Shown one piece after another: positions 52,602 to 64,000 of a stretch of 64,000 bases of DNA. Source of the DNA: Actinomycetospora succinea (GTDB lineage: Bacteria; Actinomycetota; Actinomycetes; Mycobacteriales; Pseudonocardiaceae). The position numbers and the translations under genes were made by a program. The first letter of the stretch is position 1. Every line of letters starts with the position of its first letter. The stretch is from positions 124,001-188,000 of the forward strand of contig NZ_SNYO01000001.1 of assembly GCF_004363095.1 (NCBI RefSeq), given 5' to 3'. The notes beneath the pieces are model-generated. The model saw nothing but the letters and a program-made list of their open reading frames with translations. It was not told where the DNA came from and ran no database searches.

Positions 52602-52650
52602 AGCGAACGGGCGGTTGGCTGCCTCTATGCGCCGGAAGTCCCCGTTCGCT
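52602..52650. repeat. Dispersed repeat family 2, copy B
   Basis: Bases 52602-52643 match copy A (33359-33400) at 36 of 42 positions, with GCGCCGGAAGTCCCC identical. Here the outer arms AGCGAACGGG (52602-52611) and CCCGTTCGCT (52641-52650) pair, so the hairpin differs from copy A. The stop codon of the flavodoxin-like gene (TAG at 52625-52627, - strand) lies inside it. Confidence 0.6.
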
Positions 52651-53101
52651 CCACCGCGCGCAGCGCCACCGTCGCGCCGAGCTCCCACGCCGCCTCGCGC
52701 TCGGCGGATCCGACGGTGCCGGTGACCTCGCAGATCTCCGCCGCCTGCTCCCAGCCCAGCGCGCCGGTGATCTTCAGGACGTCGCGGACGGCGCCCGCGG
52801 TGTCGGAGCCGCCGTGCACGTAGAGCCCGAAGGGTCGCCCGGCGGTCTGGTCGAGGCACGGGTAGTAGACCTGGTCGAAGAAGTGCTTGAGCGCCCCGGA
52901 CATCGTGCCGATGTTCGCCGGGGTCCCGAGCACGATCGCGTCGCAGGCCAGCGCGTCGGCGGCGCCGGCGGTGAGCGCCGGGCGGCTGACCACCTCGACG
53001 TCGCCCTCGATCTCGTCGGTGCCCGCGCCCTCGAGCACGGCGCCGAGCAGCTCGTGCAGCGTCGGCGACGGCGTGTGGTGCACCACCAGCAGCCGGGTCA
53101 C
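52625..53101 (-). CDS. Flavodoxin-like NAD(P)H-dependent protein
   Basis: This 158-residue protein has the flavodoxin fold with [20 protein letters not shown] (FMN phosphate loop), [25 protein letters not shown] and [20 protein letters not shown]. It probably binds FMN and carries or transfers electrons in the cytosol. GTG 53101 overlaps the pnp stop by four bases, so it is the third gene of the kinase-pnp operon. The last codons run into repeat family 2, so the C-terminal residues may have been altered by the repeat. Confidence 0.8.
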   Translation of the reverse strand: MTRLLVVHHTPSPTLHELLGAVLEGAGTDEIEGDVEVVSRPALTAGAADALACDAIVLGTPANIGTMSGALKHFFDQVYYPCLDQTAGRPFGLYVHGGSDTAGAVRDVLKITGALGWEQAAEICEVTGTVGSAEREAAWELGATVALRAVERTGTSGA

Positions 53102-53931
53102 GGGGAGGGCGACTCCTCCAGAACGGCGCGGACGAGCCGGTGCAGCAGGTCGCCGGTGCGCGCCGCGGCCGCGTGGACGGCGTCGATGACCGAGAGGTGG
53201 TCGATCGCGTCGTCGGTGGTGCCCGCGGCCGGGTTGCTGACGAGCGCCACCCCGGCCACCCGCGCCCCCACGGCCCGGGCGGCGATGGTCTCGAGCACGG
53301 TCGACATCCCGACCAGGTCCGCGCCCAGCGTGCGCAGCATCCGGATCTCGGCGGGCGTCTCGAAGTGCGGGCCGCGCAGCCCGGCGTAGACGCCCTCGGC
53401 GAGGTCCGGGTCGATCGCGCGGGCCATGGCGCGCAGCCCCGGGTCGTAGGCGTCGGTGAGGTCGACGAACTGCGGCCCGACCAGCGGCGACGTCGCGGTG
53501 AGGTTGAGGTGGTCGGCGACGAGCACCGCCTGCCCGACCGCGTAGGACGGGTCGATGCCCCCGGCCGCGTTGGTCAGCACGACGGTCCGGGCGCCGGCGG
53601 CGCACGCGGTGCGCACCGGGTGCACGACCTGCGCCGGGCCGTGGCCCTCGTAGAGGTGGGTGCGCCCGAGCAGCACGAGCACGCGGTGCCCGTCGACGTC
53701 CACCGAGCGCGCCACGCCCGCGTGGTCGGGGGCGCCGGGCGGGGCGAATCCGGGCAGCTCGGTGAACGGCAGCTCGGCGACCGGCGGGCCGAACGCGTCG
53801 GCGGCGGGCCGCCAGCCCGAGCCCAGGACGACGGCGACGTCGTGGGTCAGCGCCCCGGTGCGCTTGGCCAGCTCGGCGGCCGCCTCGTCGGGCGACGGCG
53901 GGAGCGGTGCGGGGGGTTCGACGGCGGTCAC
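53098..53931 (-). CDS. Purine nucleoside phosphorylase
   Basis: This 277-residue class II (trimeric) PNP has VVLGSGW near 35, [63 protein letters not shown] (phosphate/substrate loop), and [31 protein letters not shown]. It cleaves inosine/guanosine with phosphate. It corresponds to DeoD (Rv3307). It is coupled by 4-bp overlaps with the kinase upstream and the flavodoxin downstream, an unusual operon mate for a kinase. Confidence 0.9.
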   Translation of the reverse strand: MTAVEPPAPLPPSPDEAAAELAKRTGALTHDVAVVLGSGWRPAADAFGPPVAELPFTELPGFAPPGAPDHAGVARSVDVDGHRVLVLLGRTHLYEGHGPAQVVHPVRTACAAGARTVVLTNAAGGIDPSYAVGQAVLVADHLNLTATSPLVGPQFVDLTDAYDPGLRAMARAIDPDLAEGVYAGLRGPHFETPAEIRMLRTLGADLVGMSTVLETIAARAVGARVAGVALVSNPAAGTTDDAIDHLSVIDAVHAAAARTGDLLHRLVRAVLEESPSP

Positions 53932-56726
53932 CGCGGCGGCGCCTCGGGCGGCGGGACGGCGAAGCTGTCGGCGACGGCGCGGAACTGGTCGGGGGCGCCG
54001 ACCGGGTCGGCGCTCGGGGCGGTCAGGCGCACGACCCACAGGTCGTTGCCCGACGGCACCAGGCGCGCCCACGTCGTGCGGTCGTCGGGGCCCGACGTCG
54101 TGCGGTACACGGTCTGCTGCGAGGGCTCCGCGCCCGGCGCGGCGGAGCCGACGTTCTCGACCGGCCCGACCGAGCTGCCGTCGACGCCCAGGCTCGCCGG
54201 CCGGGAGAGGAGCGCGAGGTAGTCGGCGGCCTTCTGCGCCGGGTAGAAGCCGGCGACGCGGTCGATCCGCAGCTCACGGGTGGCGTCGGGCGACACGAAG
54301 CGCACGGTGATGTCCCCGCCGGCCTGCTCGAGCCGGAACTGCTGCCAGCCGGCCGGTACGAGCGCGCTGAAGCCGAGCCCGGTGCCGCTGTAGCGCTCGT
54401 CGGTGTCGGCGTGGGCGATGAGGACGGTGCCCGCGACCTCCGGCCCGGACGGCGTGAGCACCGTCGACGTGGCGCCCTGGCCGGCCAGCGAGCGCGTCAG
54501 CGCGTAGGCGCCGACCGCTCCGATCGCCGCCATCAGCACGAGCAGGGCCACCACCGCGGCGACGACCCACGGCGACCGGCGCGGCGCCGGGGGCCGCGGC
54601 GTCGGGGTGAAGGGCAGGGGGCCGGGGTCGGACGCCAGCTGGCCCTGGGTCCCCGCGGCGCCCAGGCCGGACGTCGCGGGACGCGGGGGCGCGGGCCGCC
54701 AGCCGGGAGCGGGCGCGCCGCCGGGCGGGGTCCAGCGCGCGGCCGCCGGCGGCGCCGCGCGCGGTGGCAGCGGCGGGCGCCGGACCGTGCGCGTCACGTC
54801 CTCGGACGTCGACACCCGCGGGCCGACCATCGTCGTCTCCGCGTCCGCCGGCGGCGGGACGGGCTTCGGCGGCGTGGGCGGGTTCTTCGGCGGCGACGTG
54901 GGCCCCCGGCCGTTGCCCGTGCCGTTGCTCGTCCCGTTCGCGGCGGCGTCGGGCTCGGGCTTCTCGTCGGAGGCCGCCTCGTCCGGCTCGTCGGCGGCGG
55001 GCGCGTCCGCCTCGGCCTCGTCGTCGGCCTTCTCCTCGGCCTTCTCGTCGGCCTTCTCGTCCGCCTCGTCCTCGGCAGCCGGCTCCTCGCCGGGCTCCTC
55101 GGCGGCAGGCTCCTCGGCGGCGGCCACCGCGGACGCGCCGGTCGCGGGCTTCGCGTCGGCCGCGTCGTCGGACGCCTCGGATGCGGACTCGACGGCGTCC
55201 TCGCCGTCGGCCACCGCGGATTCACCGGTCGCGGGCTTCGCATCGGCCTCGTCGTCGGCCTCGTCGTCAGTGGCGTCGTCGGCGGCCTCCCCGGTGGGGG
55301 AGTCGGCCGGCGCCTCGGCTTCGTCGGACTCCCCGGGCTTCTCGGTCTCGTCATCCGACGTCGCGGACTCGCCGGTGGCGGGCTTCTCGTCCGCCTCGTC
55401 GTCCGTCGCCGCCGCGGCACCTGCCGCACCCGCGGCACCCACCGCGGCCGCCGCGGCGACCGCGGCCCCCGCGACCTCGCCCGACGACGCCTCGTCGGTC
55501 TCCGGTGCCGTCGTCTCCGCGGCAGCCTTCTCCGGGGCTGCCTGCTCGGAGACCCCGGCGTCCTCGACGGCCGGCTCCTCGGCCTCCTCCGGAGCCTCCT
55601 TCGGCGGCGCGTCCTTCTCGGGGGCCGCCGGGGCCTCGGCGGCCGGCACCTCCGGGCCCGTCCGGGGCGCGGGCGAGGGACGGGGGCGGGGCGGCTGCTC
55701 GGCCGGCGGCGGGGTGGCCGGCGGGGTGGCCGGCGCGGGCGTGCCGTCGGCGAGCGTGCCCGTCGGACCCCGGGAGGACGAGGGGGAGGAGGACGACGGG
55801 ATCAGGCCCGCCGCATCGCTCGCCGGACCGGGGCGGGGCACGCGGAACGCCGCGGTGCGCGGCGCGGAGGACACCGCGAGGACCGGGCCCTCGGGGTCGG
55901 AGAGCAGCGGGCGCAGGCGGCGGCGCACGGCGGCCAGGGGCATGCGCAGCGCCGGGTCCTTGACCATGAGCCCGCGGATGACGTCGACGACCGGGCCGCG
56001 TCCCGCGGGCACCGGCACGTCGCCGTGCACGACCTCGGTGACCGTGCCGACCGGGTCGCCCGCGTCGTAGGGCGGCCGGCCCTCGAGGCAGGCGAAGAGG
56101 GTGGCGCCGAGGCCCCACAGGTCGGCGGCCGGCCCGACGGCGCGCCCCATGGCCACCTCGGGCGCGATGTAGGGCGGCGAGCCGAGGACCGTGCCGGTCT
56201 GCGTCATCGACTGCTCGGCGGCGTTGCGGGCGATGCCGAAGTCGGTGAGCTTGATCTGCCCGTTCTCGCCGATGAGGACGTTGCCGGGCTTGACGTCGCG
56301 GTGGGTGATGCCGGCGCGGTGCGCCGTGGTCAGCGCCGAGGCGACCGCGGACCCGATCTCCGCGGCCTCGGGCTGGGTCAGTCGCCCGCGCTCGCCGATG
56401 TAGCTCGCGAGGCTGCGCGAGGGCAGGAGCTCCATGACGACGTAGGGCTCGGAGGCGACCTCGACGACGTCGTAGAGGGTGACGACGTTGGGGTGGCTGA
56501 GCATCGCCGTCGCCCGCGCCTCGCGCAGCGTGCGCTCACGGACGATGGCGCGCTCGTTCACCGGCACCGACGAGAGCCGCACCTCCTTCACCGCGACCGG
56601 GCGGTGCAGGACCTCGTCGTACGCCGACCACACCGTGCCCATGGCGCCGCGACCGAGCTCGTGCTCGAGGCGGTAGCGACCGACGATCCGGCGGGGGCCG
56701 GGCGCGTCGGTGGGTGCGGGGCTCAC
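53928..56726 (-). CDS. Membrane Ser/Thr protein kinase with long acidic linker
   Basis: This 932-residue protein has a Hanks-type kinase domain at 15-270: P-loop GRGAMGTVW, Lys47, HRDVKPGN (Asp144), DFG (162-164) and an activation loop with [15 protein letters not shown] disordered Ala/Glu/Asp/Pro region (about 290-690) follows, containing several KPATG(E/A)SA units, then a basic Pro patch, one TM segment (about 756-779) and a C-terminal extracytoplasmic beta-rich domain of about 150 residues. The layout is that of PknA/B/D-type receptors that sense a wall or periplasmic ligand. Divergent from the M20 gene across 287 bp. Confidence 0.88.
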   Translation of the reverse strand: MSPAPTDAPGPRRIVGRYRLEHELGRGAMGTVWSAYDEVLHRPVAVKEVRLSSVPVNERAIVRERTLREARATAMLSHPNVVTLYDVVEVASEPYVVMELLPSRSLASYIGERGRLTQPEAAEIGSAVASALTTAHRAGITHRDVKPGNVLIGENGQIKLTDFGIARNAAEQSMTQTGTVLGSPPYIAPEVAMGRAVGPAADLWGLGATLFACLEGRPPYDAGDPVGTVTEVVHGDVPVPAGRGPVVDVIRGLMVKDPALRMPLAAVRRRLRPLLSDPEGPVLAVSSAPRTAAFRVPRPGPASDAAGLIPSSSSPSSSRGPTGTLADGTPAPATPPATPPPAEQPPRPRPSPAPRTGPEVPAAEAPAAPEKDAPPKEAPEEAEEPAVEDAGVSEQAAPEKAAAETTAPETDEASSGEVAGAAVAAAAAVGAAGAAGAAAATDDEADEKPATGESATSDDETEKPGESDEAEAPADSPTGEAADDATDDEADDEADAKPATGESAVADGEDAVESASEASDDAADAKPATGASAVAAAEEPAAEEPGEEPAAEDEADEKADEKAEEKADDEAEADAPAADEPDEAASDEKPEPDAAANGTSNGTGNGRGPTSPPKNPPTPPKPVPPPADAETTMVGPRVSTSEDVTRTVRRPPLPPRAAPPAAARWTPPGGAPAPGWRPAPPRPATSGLGAAGTQGQLASDPGPLPFTPTPRPPAPRRSPWVVAAVVALLVLMAAIGAVGAYALTRSLAGQGATSTVLTPSGPEVAGTVLIAHADTDERYSGTGLGFSALVPAGWQQFRLEQAGGDITVRFVSPDATRELRIDRVAGFYPAQKAADYLALLSRPASLGVDGSSVGPVENVGSAAPGAEPSQQTVYRTTSGPDDRTTWARLVPSGNDLWVVRLTAPSADPVGAPDQFRAVADSFAVPPPEAPPR

Positions 56727-57013
56727 CCGACCATCATGGCAACGTCGACCGTTGGACGGGTCGCCCCCGGGGTACCCGGTGTCGTATCAAGTGCGCCAGG
56801 CGGCCAGCGAGCACCGAGCAGCGGCCCGGCACGCCGGTGACCTGCGCGAATCGCCCGTTCGTCGGTTCGGGTGGTGATGCAGGTCGCCGCCGACAGCGCG
56901 ATCGCGACCCCTCGGCGCCGCGGGGCCTCGATCGTCCACAACCGCCGTCCGGCGCAGGCATGCTGGGCCGGACAGTCGGACCTGCCACGGGCCCGGCACG
57001 GGAGGTGTGTTCG
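56727..57013. other. Divergent intergenic region, no gene
   Basis: The 287 bp between the kinase and amidohydrolase starts must hold both promoters. I see no strong TANNNT/-35 pair, palindrome longer than six bases or small reading frame with good codon bias. GGGAGG before 57014 is the only clear signal. Confidence 0.4.
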
Positions 57014-58234
57014 ATGACTCTGGCGGAGCCCCGCCCTGCGTCGGCCCCCGTGGTCGACCTCGGCGCAGGCAACGGCCCGGAGTGGATCGACCGGTGGCTC
57101 GCCGCGCACGCCGACGACGTGGTGGGCTGGCGCCGGGCGCTGCACGCCCGGCCGGAGCTGGCGCGACGTGAGTTCGAGACCACCCGGCTCTGCGCCGAGA
57201 CCCTCACCGCCGCGGGCCTGAAGCCCCGGCTGCTGCCCGGCACCGGGCTGATCTGCGACATCGGCGAGGGCCCCCGCACGGTGGCGCTGCGCGCCGACCT
57301 CGACGCCCTGCCGCTGACCGAGCACACCGACGCCTCGTACTCCTCGCGCGTGCCCGGCGTCGCGCACATGTGCGGCCACGACGCCCACACGGCGATGCTC
57401 CTCGGGGCCGGCCTCGCGCTGGCGTCCGCGCCGTCGCTGCCCGGCCGGGTGCGGCTGGTGTTCCAGCCCGCCGAGGAGGTGCAGCCCGGTGGCGCGCTCG
57501 ACGTCATCGCCGCCGACGGGCTCGACGGCGTCGACCGCATCTTCGCGCTGCACTGCGACCCGCGCCTCGAGGTCGGCAAGGTCGGCACGCGCACCGGGGC
57601 GATCACCTCGGCGTGCGACATGCTCGAGCTGCGCCTGACCTCGCCCGGCGGGCACACCTCGCGCCCGCACCTCACCGCCGACCTCGTGCACGCGCTCGGC
57701 ACCGTGATCACCGGCCTGCCCGACCTGCTCTCGCGCCGCGTCGACCCGCGCTCGGGCACCGTCCTGGTCTGGGGCACGGTGCAGGCCGGTCACGCGGCGA
57801 ACGCGGTGCCCCAGCAGGGGATGCTCGCCGGCACGCTGCGCACCGCCGAGCACGCGACGTGGAACGAGCTCGAGCCGCTGGTGCGCTCGCTGGTCACCGC
57901 GCTGCTCGCGCCCACCGGCGTCGGCTACGTGCTCGAGCACCGCCGCGGCGTGCCGCCGGTGGTCAACGACGCCGTCTCGGCCGACCTGCTGGCCTGCGCC
58001 GCTGAGCGCGCGGGCGGGCCGGCCGCGGCGGTCGGCACCGAGCAGTCCAGCGGCGGCGAGGACTTCGGCTGGTACCTCGAGCACGTGCCCGGCGCGATGG
58101 GTCGGCTGGGTGTCTGGTCGGGCGTCGGCGAGATGTCCGACATCCACCAGCCCACGTTCGACCTCGACGAGCGTGCCCTGCCCGTCGGTGTGCGGACCCT
58201 CGTGCACGCCGCCCTGGCGTCGCTCGGGGGCTGA
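57014..58234 (+). CDS. M20-family amidohydrolase (AmiA/AmiB-like)
   Basis: This 406-residue metallopeptidase-fold protein has WRRALHARPELARREFETT, VALRADLDALPLTEHT, the metal motif AHMCGHDAHTAMLLGAG (Cys, His and His ligands), FQPAEEVQPGGALDVIAADG (Glu pair) and SSGGEDFGWYLEHVPG near the C-terminus. These are the features of HipO/AmiA-type N-acyl-amino-acid amidohydrolases. M. tuberculosis amiA1/amiB1 lie next to deoD and lpdA as here. GGGAGG precedes ATG 57014 by eight bases. The exact substrate is unknown. Confidence 0.87.
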   Translation: MTLAEPRPASAPVVDLGAGNGPEWIDRWLAAHADDVVGWRRALHARPELARREFETTRLCAETLTAAGLKPRLLPGTGLICDIGEGPRTVALRADLDALPLTEHTDASYSSRVPGVAHMCGHDAHTAMLLGAGLALASAPSLPGRVRLVFQPAEEVQPGGALDVIAADGLDGVDRIFALHCDPRLEVGKVGTRTGAITSACDMLELRLTSPGGHTSRPHLTADLVHALGTVITGLPDLLSRRVDPRSGTVLVWGTVQAGHAANAVPQQGMLAGTLRTAEHATWNELEPLVRSLVTALLAPTGVGYVLEHRRGVPPVVNDAVSADLLACAAERAGGPAAAVGTEQSSGGEDFGWYLEHVPGAMGRLGVWSGVGEMSDIHQPTFDLDERALPVGVRTLVHAALASLGG

Positions 58235-58276
58235 ACCGGATCGCACGCCGTCGGGGCCGTCGGGCACGATGGCGCC

Positions 58277-61108
<2,832 letters not shown>

Positions 61109-61122
61109 GCTCTCCGGATGGC

Positions 61123-61147
61123 GACCCGTGTCCTGAGGACACGGGTC
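61123..61147. terminator. Terminator after tex
   Basis: GACCCGTGTCC-TGA-GGACACGGGTC has 11-bp arms and a 3-base loop, between the convergent stops of tex (61108) and the GGCT-like gene (61161), so it can serve both. Confidence 0.75.
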
Positions 61148-61160
61148 GTCGCCGGGGCGT

Positions 61161-61631
61161 TCAGAGCTCCGAGCCCGGCCCGGGGCCGACGGAGCGGCAG
61201 GGCCGCTCGCGCAGCGCCTGGACGTAGTCGTCGGGCGCGCCGGCCGCCTCGGCGGCGTCGGAGAGCACGCCGATGTAGCGCGCGGAGGGCAGGCCGCCCT
61301 CGTAGGCGTCGAGCACGTACACCCACGCCAGCTGCGGCCCGTCCATCGTCTGGATGCGCAGGCGGAGCTTCTTGTGCATGCCCAGCTCGCCGCCCTCCCA
61401 GCGGTCGAGCTGGTCGACGTCGAGCGGGCTGACGTCGTAGAGCACGACGAACACCCGCGACGACGGGTCCTCGACGACGGTGGAGAGGGCACCCTCGAGC
61501 CCGTAGTCCTCGCCGCCGAAGGTCAGGCGCCACCCCTCGAGCCACCCCGTGCCCGACATGGGCGAGTGGGGCGCCCGTTGCATCATCTGCTCGGGGTCCA
61601 TGTTGGATCCGTACGCGGCGTAGAGCGGCAC
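61161..61631 (-). CDS. Gamma-glutamylcyclotransferase-fold protein
   Basis: The 156-residue protein has the GGCT/AIG2-like signature YAAYGSNMDPEQMMQRAP at the N-terminus and, near the middle, VFVVLYDVSPLDVDQLDRWEGG, where a Glu (in WEGG) could be the catalytic acid. Family enzymes cyclise gamma-glutamyl-amines to 5-oxoproline, but many bacterial members have no known substrate. GTG 61631 opens the frame right before the first strand. It is divergent from lpdA. Confidence 0.82.
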   Translation of the reverse strand: MPLYAAYGSNMDPEQMMQRAPHSPMSGTGWLEGWRLTFGGEDYGLEGALSTVVEDPSSRVFVVLYDVSPLDVDQLDRWEGGELGMHKKLRLRIQTMDGPQLAWVYVLDAYEGGLPSARYIGVLSDAAEAAGAPDDYVQALRERPCRSVGPGPGSEL

Positions 61632-61767
61632 GGCGGACAGGGTAGCCAGGAGGGGCGCGCCCGGGCCCGGGCCCGGCCCCGCGACGGTGCCGGGAACACG
61701 ATCGGTGCGCGTGCGTCATCCCCGTCGTGGACGATGGAGCGTGACGGAACAGGAGGGAACCACCACC

Positions 61768-63165
61768 ATGACCCGCATCGTCATCCTCGGCGGGGGACCG
61801 GCGGGATACGAGGCGGCGCTGGTCGCCGCCCAGCACGAGGCCGACGTCACGGTCGTCGAGCAGGACAGCCTCGGCGGCAACTGCGTCGCGTACGACTGCG
61901 TCCCGTCCAAGACCTTCATCGCCTCCGCCGGCGTGCGCGCCGGCTTCCGGCACACCGCCGAGATGGGTGTCGACGTCGACGACCCGCGGGTCGACCTGCC
62001 GCGCGTCAACAGCCGGGTCCACGGCCTGGCCCTCGCCCAGTCGGCGGACGTCCACTCGACGCTGCAGGCCGCCGGCGTGCGCGTGGTCAAGGCCCGCGCG
62101 TGGTTCGAGGAGAGCGACCGCACCAGCGCCACCCACGACGTCTGCATCGCCCACCCCGACGGCACCACCGAGACGATCACCGCCGACGTCGCCCTCATCG
62201 CCACCGGCGCCTCGCCGCGGGTGCTGCCCGACGCCGCGCCGGACGGCAGGCGCATCCTCACGTGGCGCCAGATCTACGACCTCGACACGCTGCCCGAGCA
62301 CCTCGTGGTCGTCGGGTCCGGCGTCACCGGCGCCGAGTTCGTGTCGGCGTACGCCGAGATGGGCGTGGCCGTGACGCTGATCTCCAGCCGCGACCGGGTG
62401 CTGCCGCACGAGGACCCCGACGCCGCGGGCACGCTCGAGGAGGTCTTCACCGAGCGCGGCGTGCGGATCGAGCCGCGCTCGCGGGCCGAGAAGGTCGTCG
62501 CCACGGCCGAGGGGGTGCGCGTCACGCTCACCGACGGCCGCGAGGTCGAGGGCTCGCACGCCCTGATGACCGTCGGCTCGGTGCCCAACACCGACGACAT
62601 CGGCGCCGCCAACATCGGGCTGTCCCTCACCGACAGCGGTCACATCACGGTCGACCGGGTCTCGCGCACCGACGTGCCCGGCGTGTACGCGGCCGGCGAC
62701 TGCACGGGGCTGCTCCCGCTGGCGTCGGTCGCGGCGATGCAGGGCCGCATCGCCATGTGGCACGCGCTGGGCGAGGGCGTCGCGCCGCTGCGTCTCAAGA
62801 CGGTCGCGTCGGCGGTGTTCACGCGCCCCGAGGTGGCGACGGTCGGCATCAGCCACGCCCAGGTCGAGAGCGGCGAGTTCTCGGCCCGCGAGGTGATCAT
62901 GCCGCTGGGCACCAACCCGCGCGCCAAGATGTCGGGGCTCCGCGAGGGCTTCGTCAAGATCTTCTGCCGGCCGGCGACGGGTGTCGTCATCGGCGGCGTG
63001 GTCGTGGCGCCGGTGGCCAGCGAGCTGATCCTCCCGCTGGCCATGGCGGTTCAGAACAACCTCACCGTCGGCGACCTCGCCCACACGTTCTCGATCTACC
63101 CCTCGCTGTCGGGGTCGGTGACCGAGGCCGGGCGGCGGCTGATGCAGCACGACGATCTCGACTAG
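61768..63165 (+). CDS. lpdA: NAD(P)H-quinone dehydrogenase LpdA
   Basis: This 465-residue flavoprotein disulfide reductase-family member has VILGGGPAGYEAALVAA for FAD, the loop GGNCVAYDCVPSKTFIA where the redox pair has changed to Cys-x4-Cys, VVVGSGVTGAEFVSAYAEMG for NAD(P), and AAGDCTGLLPLASVAAMQGR. It is like Rv3303c LpdA, which reduces quinones rather than lipoamide. The C-terminal His-Glu of true lipoamide dehydrogenases is not seen. ATG 61768 is preferred to GTG 61741 because AGGAGGG lies about ten bases before it. It overlaps the LuxR stop by four bases (CTAG). Confidence 0.88.
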   Translation: MTRIVILGGGPAGYEAALVAAQHEADVTVVEQDSLGGNCVAYDCVPSKTFIASAGVRAGFRHTAEMGVDVDDPRVDLPRVNSRVHGLALAQSADVHSTLQAAGVRVVKARAWFEESDRTSATHDVCIAHPDGTTETITADVALIATGASPRVLPDAAPDGRRILTWRQIYDLDTLPEHLVVVGSGVTGAEFVSAYAEMGVAVTLISSRDRVLPHEDPDAAGTLEEVFTERGVRIEPRSRAEKVVATAEGVRVTLTDGREVEGSHALMTVGSVPNTDDIGAANIGLSLTDSGHITVDRVSRTDVPGVYAAGDCTGLLPLASVAAMQGRIAMWHALGEGVAPLRLKTVASAVFTRPEVATVGISHAQVESGEFSAREVIMPLGTNPRAKMSGLREGFVKIFCRPATGVVIGGVVVAPVASELILPLAMAVQNNLTVGDLAHTFSIYPSLSGSVTEAGRRLMQHDDLD

Positions 63166-64000
63166 ACCTGCTGTACCCGGTCCCGCAGCGCGCGGCGGCC
63201 GGTGATCCGCAGCTTCCCGTAGACGTTGCGCAGGTGGTACTCGACGGTCTTCGCCGACACGAACAGCTCGGCGGCGATCTCGGGGTTGGTCCACCCGCGC
63301 CCGACGAGGCCGGCGATCTCACGCTCGCGGTCCGACAGCCCGTCGGTCCAGCGGCCGGGCTCGTCGGCGGGGTCGGCGGCCCCGTCGGCGGCGACGTCGC
63401 CGTCGGCGCGGGCGCGGTCCAGGAACGGCCGGGCGCCGAGGCGGGCGAAGGTCCGGCAGGCCTGGGCGAGCACCACGCGCCCGACGGCGGGCTCGCCGAC
63501 GCGCAGCAACAGGACGCCGTAGGCGTGGCGCAGCCGCGCGCGGTACCACGCGGGCTCGCCGCCCTCGGACGGGATCGCCAGCCCGTCCTCGAAGAGCCGG
63601 CACGCCAGCGCGATGTCCCCGCGCGCCGCGGCGAGCCGCCCGCCCACCCAGGCGCGCGCCACGGGCAGGCAGCTGCCCCGCACCGGCACGCGCGCGAGCT
63701 CGTCGATCGAGCGCTCCGCCTCCTCCCACCAGCCGAGGTCGATCTGGCTGTCGGCGATCGCCGGGAGCCACCAGCCCGACAGCAGGCGGACCCGGTCGGC
63801 CTCGATCGCGCCGGGGGTCAGCGCGGTCAGCGCGTCGAGGACCTCCCCGGGGCGGCCCGCGGCCTGGGCGATGGCGCCGTGGGCGAGGGCGAGGTGGACG
63901 CGCGGGCCGAGGAAGTCGGCGGCCTCGGCGCGCTCGGTGGCCACCGCGAGGTCCGCCCGCGCGGCGGCCTCCTCGCCGCGCCCGGCGTGCAGGATCGCCG
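63162..64000 (-). CDS. LuxR-family (LAL/TPR-type) transcriptional regulator, C-terminal part
   Basis: The frame is open to the window edge at 64000, so the N-terminus is missing. About 200 residues of TPR-like helices (WLPAIADSQIDLGWWEEAERS, ARLRHAYGVLLLRVGE) lead to a C-terminal LuxR helix-turn-helix (GLSDREREIAGLVGRGWTNPEIAAELFVSAKTVEYHLRNVYGKL in pieces). This is the end of large LAL-type regulators that have a STAND ATPase at the N-terminus, or of shorter TPR-LuxR proteins. No target is evident. Confidence 0.82.
   Translation of the reverse strand, partial: AILHAGRGEEAAARADLAVATERAEAADFLGPRVHLALAHGAIAQAAGRPGEVLDALTALTPGAIEADRVRLLSGWWLPAIADSQIDLGWWEEAERSIDELARVPVRGSCLPVARAWVGGRLAAARGDIALACRLFEDGLAIPSEGGEPAWYRARLRHAYGVLLLRVGEPAVGRVVLAQACRTFARLGARPFLDRARADGDVAADGAADPADEPGRWTDGLSDREREIAGLVGRGWTNPEIAAELFVSAKTVEYHLRNVYGKLRITGRRALRDRVQQV

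Noticed and set aside
54900-55700. Ala/Glu/Asp/Pro-rich stretch as a sequencing or assembly artefact
   Set aside because: The frame stays open and codon bias is consistent with the kinase linker, and the TM and C-terminal domain follow in frame.

Overview
The window is very GC-rich chromosomal DNA (roughly three quarters G+C by eye) from an actinobacterium. Mycothiol-type proteins, an L,D-transpeptidase, MprA/MprB/PepD, a Pmt-type mannosyltransferase, LpdA and the Glp/GlpR division pair point to the Mycobacteriales/Pseudonocardiales. A Pseudonocardiaceae-like host (Pseudonocardia or Actinomycetospora type) is my inference, not shown directly. Genes are tightly packed, with many 4-bp GTGA/ATGA overlaps and several starts that look leaderless.

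Layout. 1-4.7 kb: the end of a maleylpyruvate-isomerase-like gene, a small anchored surface protein, a DsbA-type thiol protein, and a three-gene operon (NYN/OST-HTH nuclease, YraQ-type permease, TIGR03943 subunit). 4.8-18.6 kb: a nicotinate catabolic island. A three-subunit molybdenum hydroxylase with a CoxG partner, a NicC-like monooxygenase, NicX, NicD, NicF and maleate isomerase would together take nicotinate to fumarate. Two MFS permeases and a MarR regulator accompany them. A 21-bp operator-like sequence occurs three times, before nicX, nicC and marR. A lower-GC gene of unknown function sits inside the island.

18.7-24 kb: TIGR03086 protein, AlkA-like glycosylase divergent from a WYL regulator with a palindrome between them, an unknown protein, a GH43-like protein and a lipoprotein L,D-transpeptidase. 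24.1-29.5 kb: mprA, mprB and pepD, with mprB inverted and a luciferase-like gene inserted. 29.5-34.5 kb: a putative glycan cluster (methyltransferase, DUF2064, GT2, multi-pass membrane protein, NAD-epimerase). 34.5-43.5 kb: moaB2, SAF protein, DMT transporter, FmdB-like protein, folate ligase, a eukaryotic-type UDP-glucose pyrophosphorylase, glp/moeA, rimJ-like, glpR/sepX and tRNA-Ala(CGC). This matches the Mycobacterium tuberculosis Rv0981-Rv1003 neighbourhood.

43.5-52.5 kb: PadR regulator with a methyltransferase, a SARP/AfsR-type regulator with a divergent two-gene membrane operon preceded by an 11-bp tandem repeat, then pmt, rsmI and a quinone oxidoreductase. 52.6-64 kb: flavodoxin-like protein, purine nucleoside phosphorylase, a long Ser/Thr kinase, an M20 amidohydrolase, Tex with an Arg/Gly-rich tail, a GGCT-fold protein, LpdA and a truncated LuxR regulator, resembling Rv3303c-Rv3307. 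Two families of dispersed short repeats and several long perfect palindromes punctuate the window; one repeat lies inside the coxG-like reading frame. No rRNA, CRISPR array, integrase or transposase was seen. No gene-free stretch exceeds about 290 bases.
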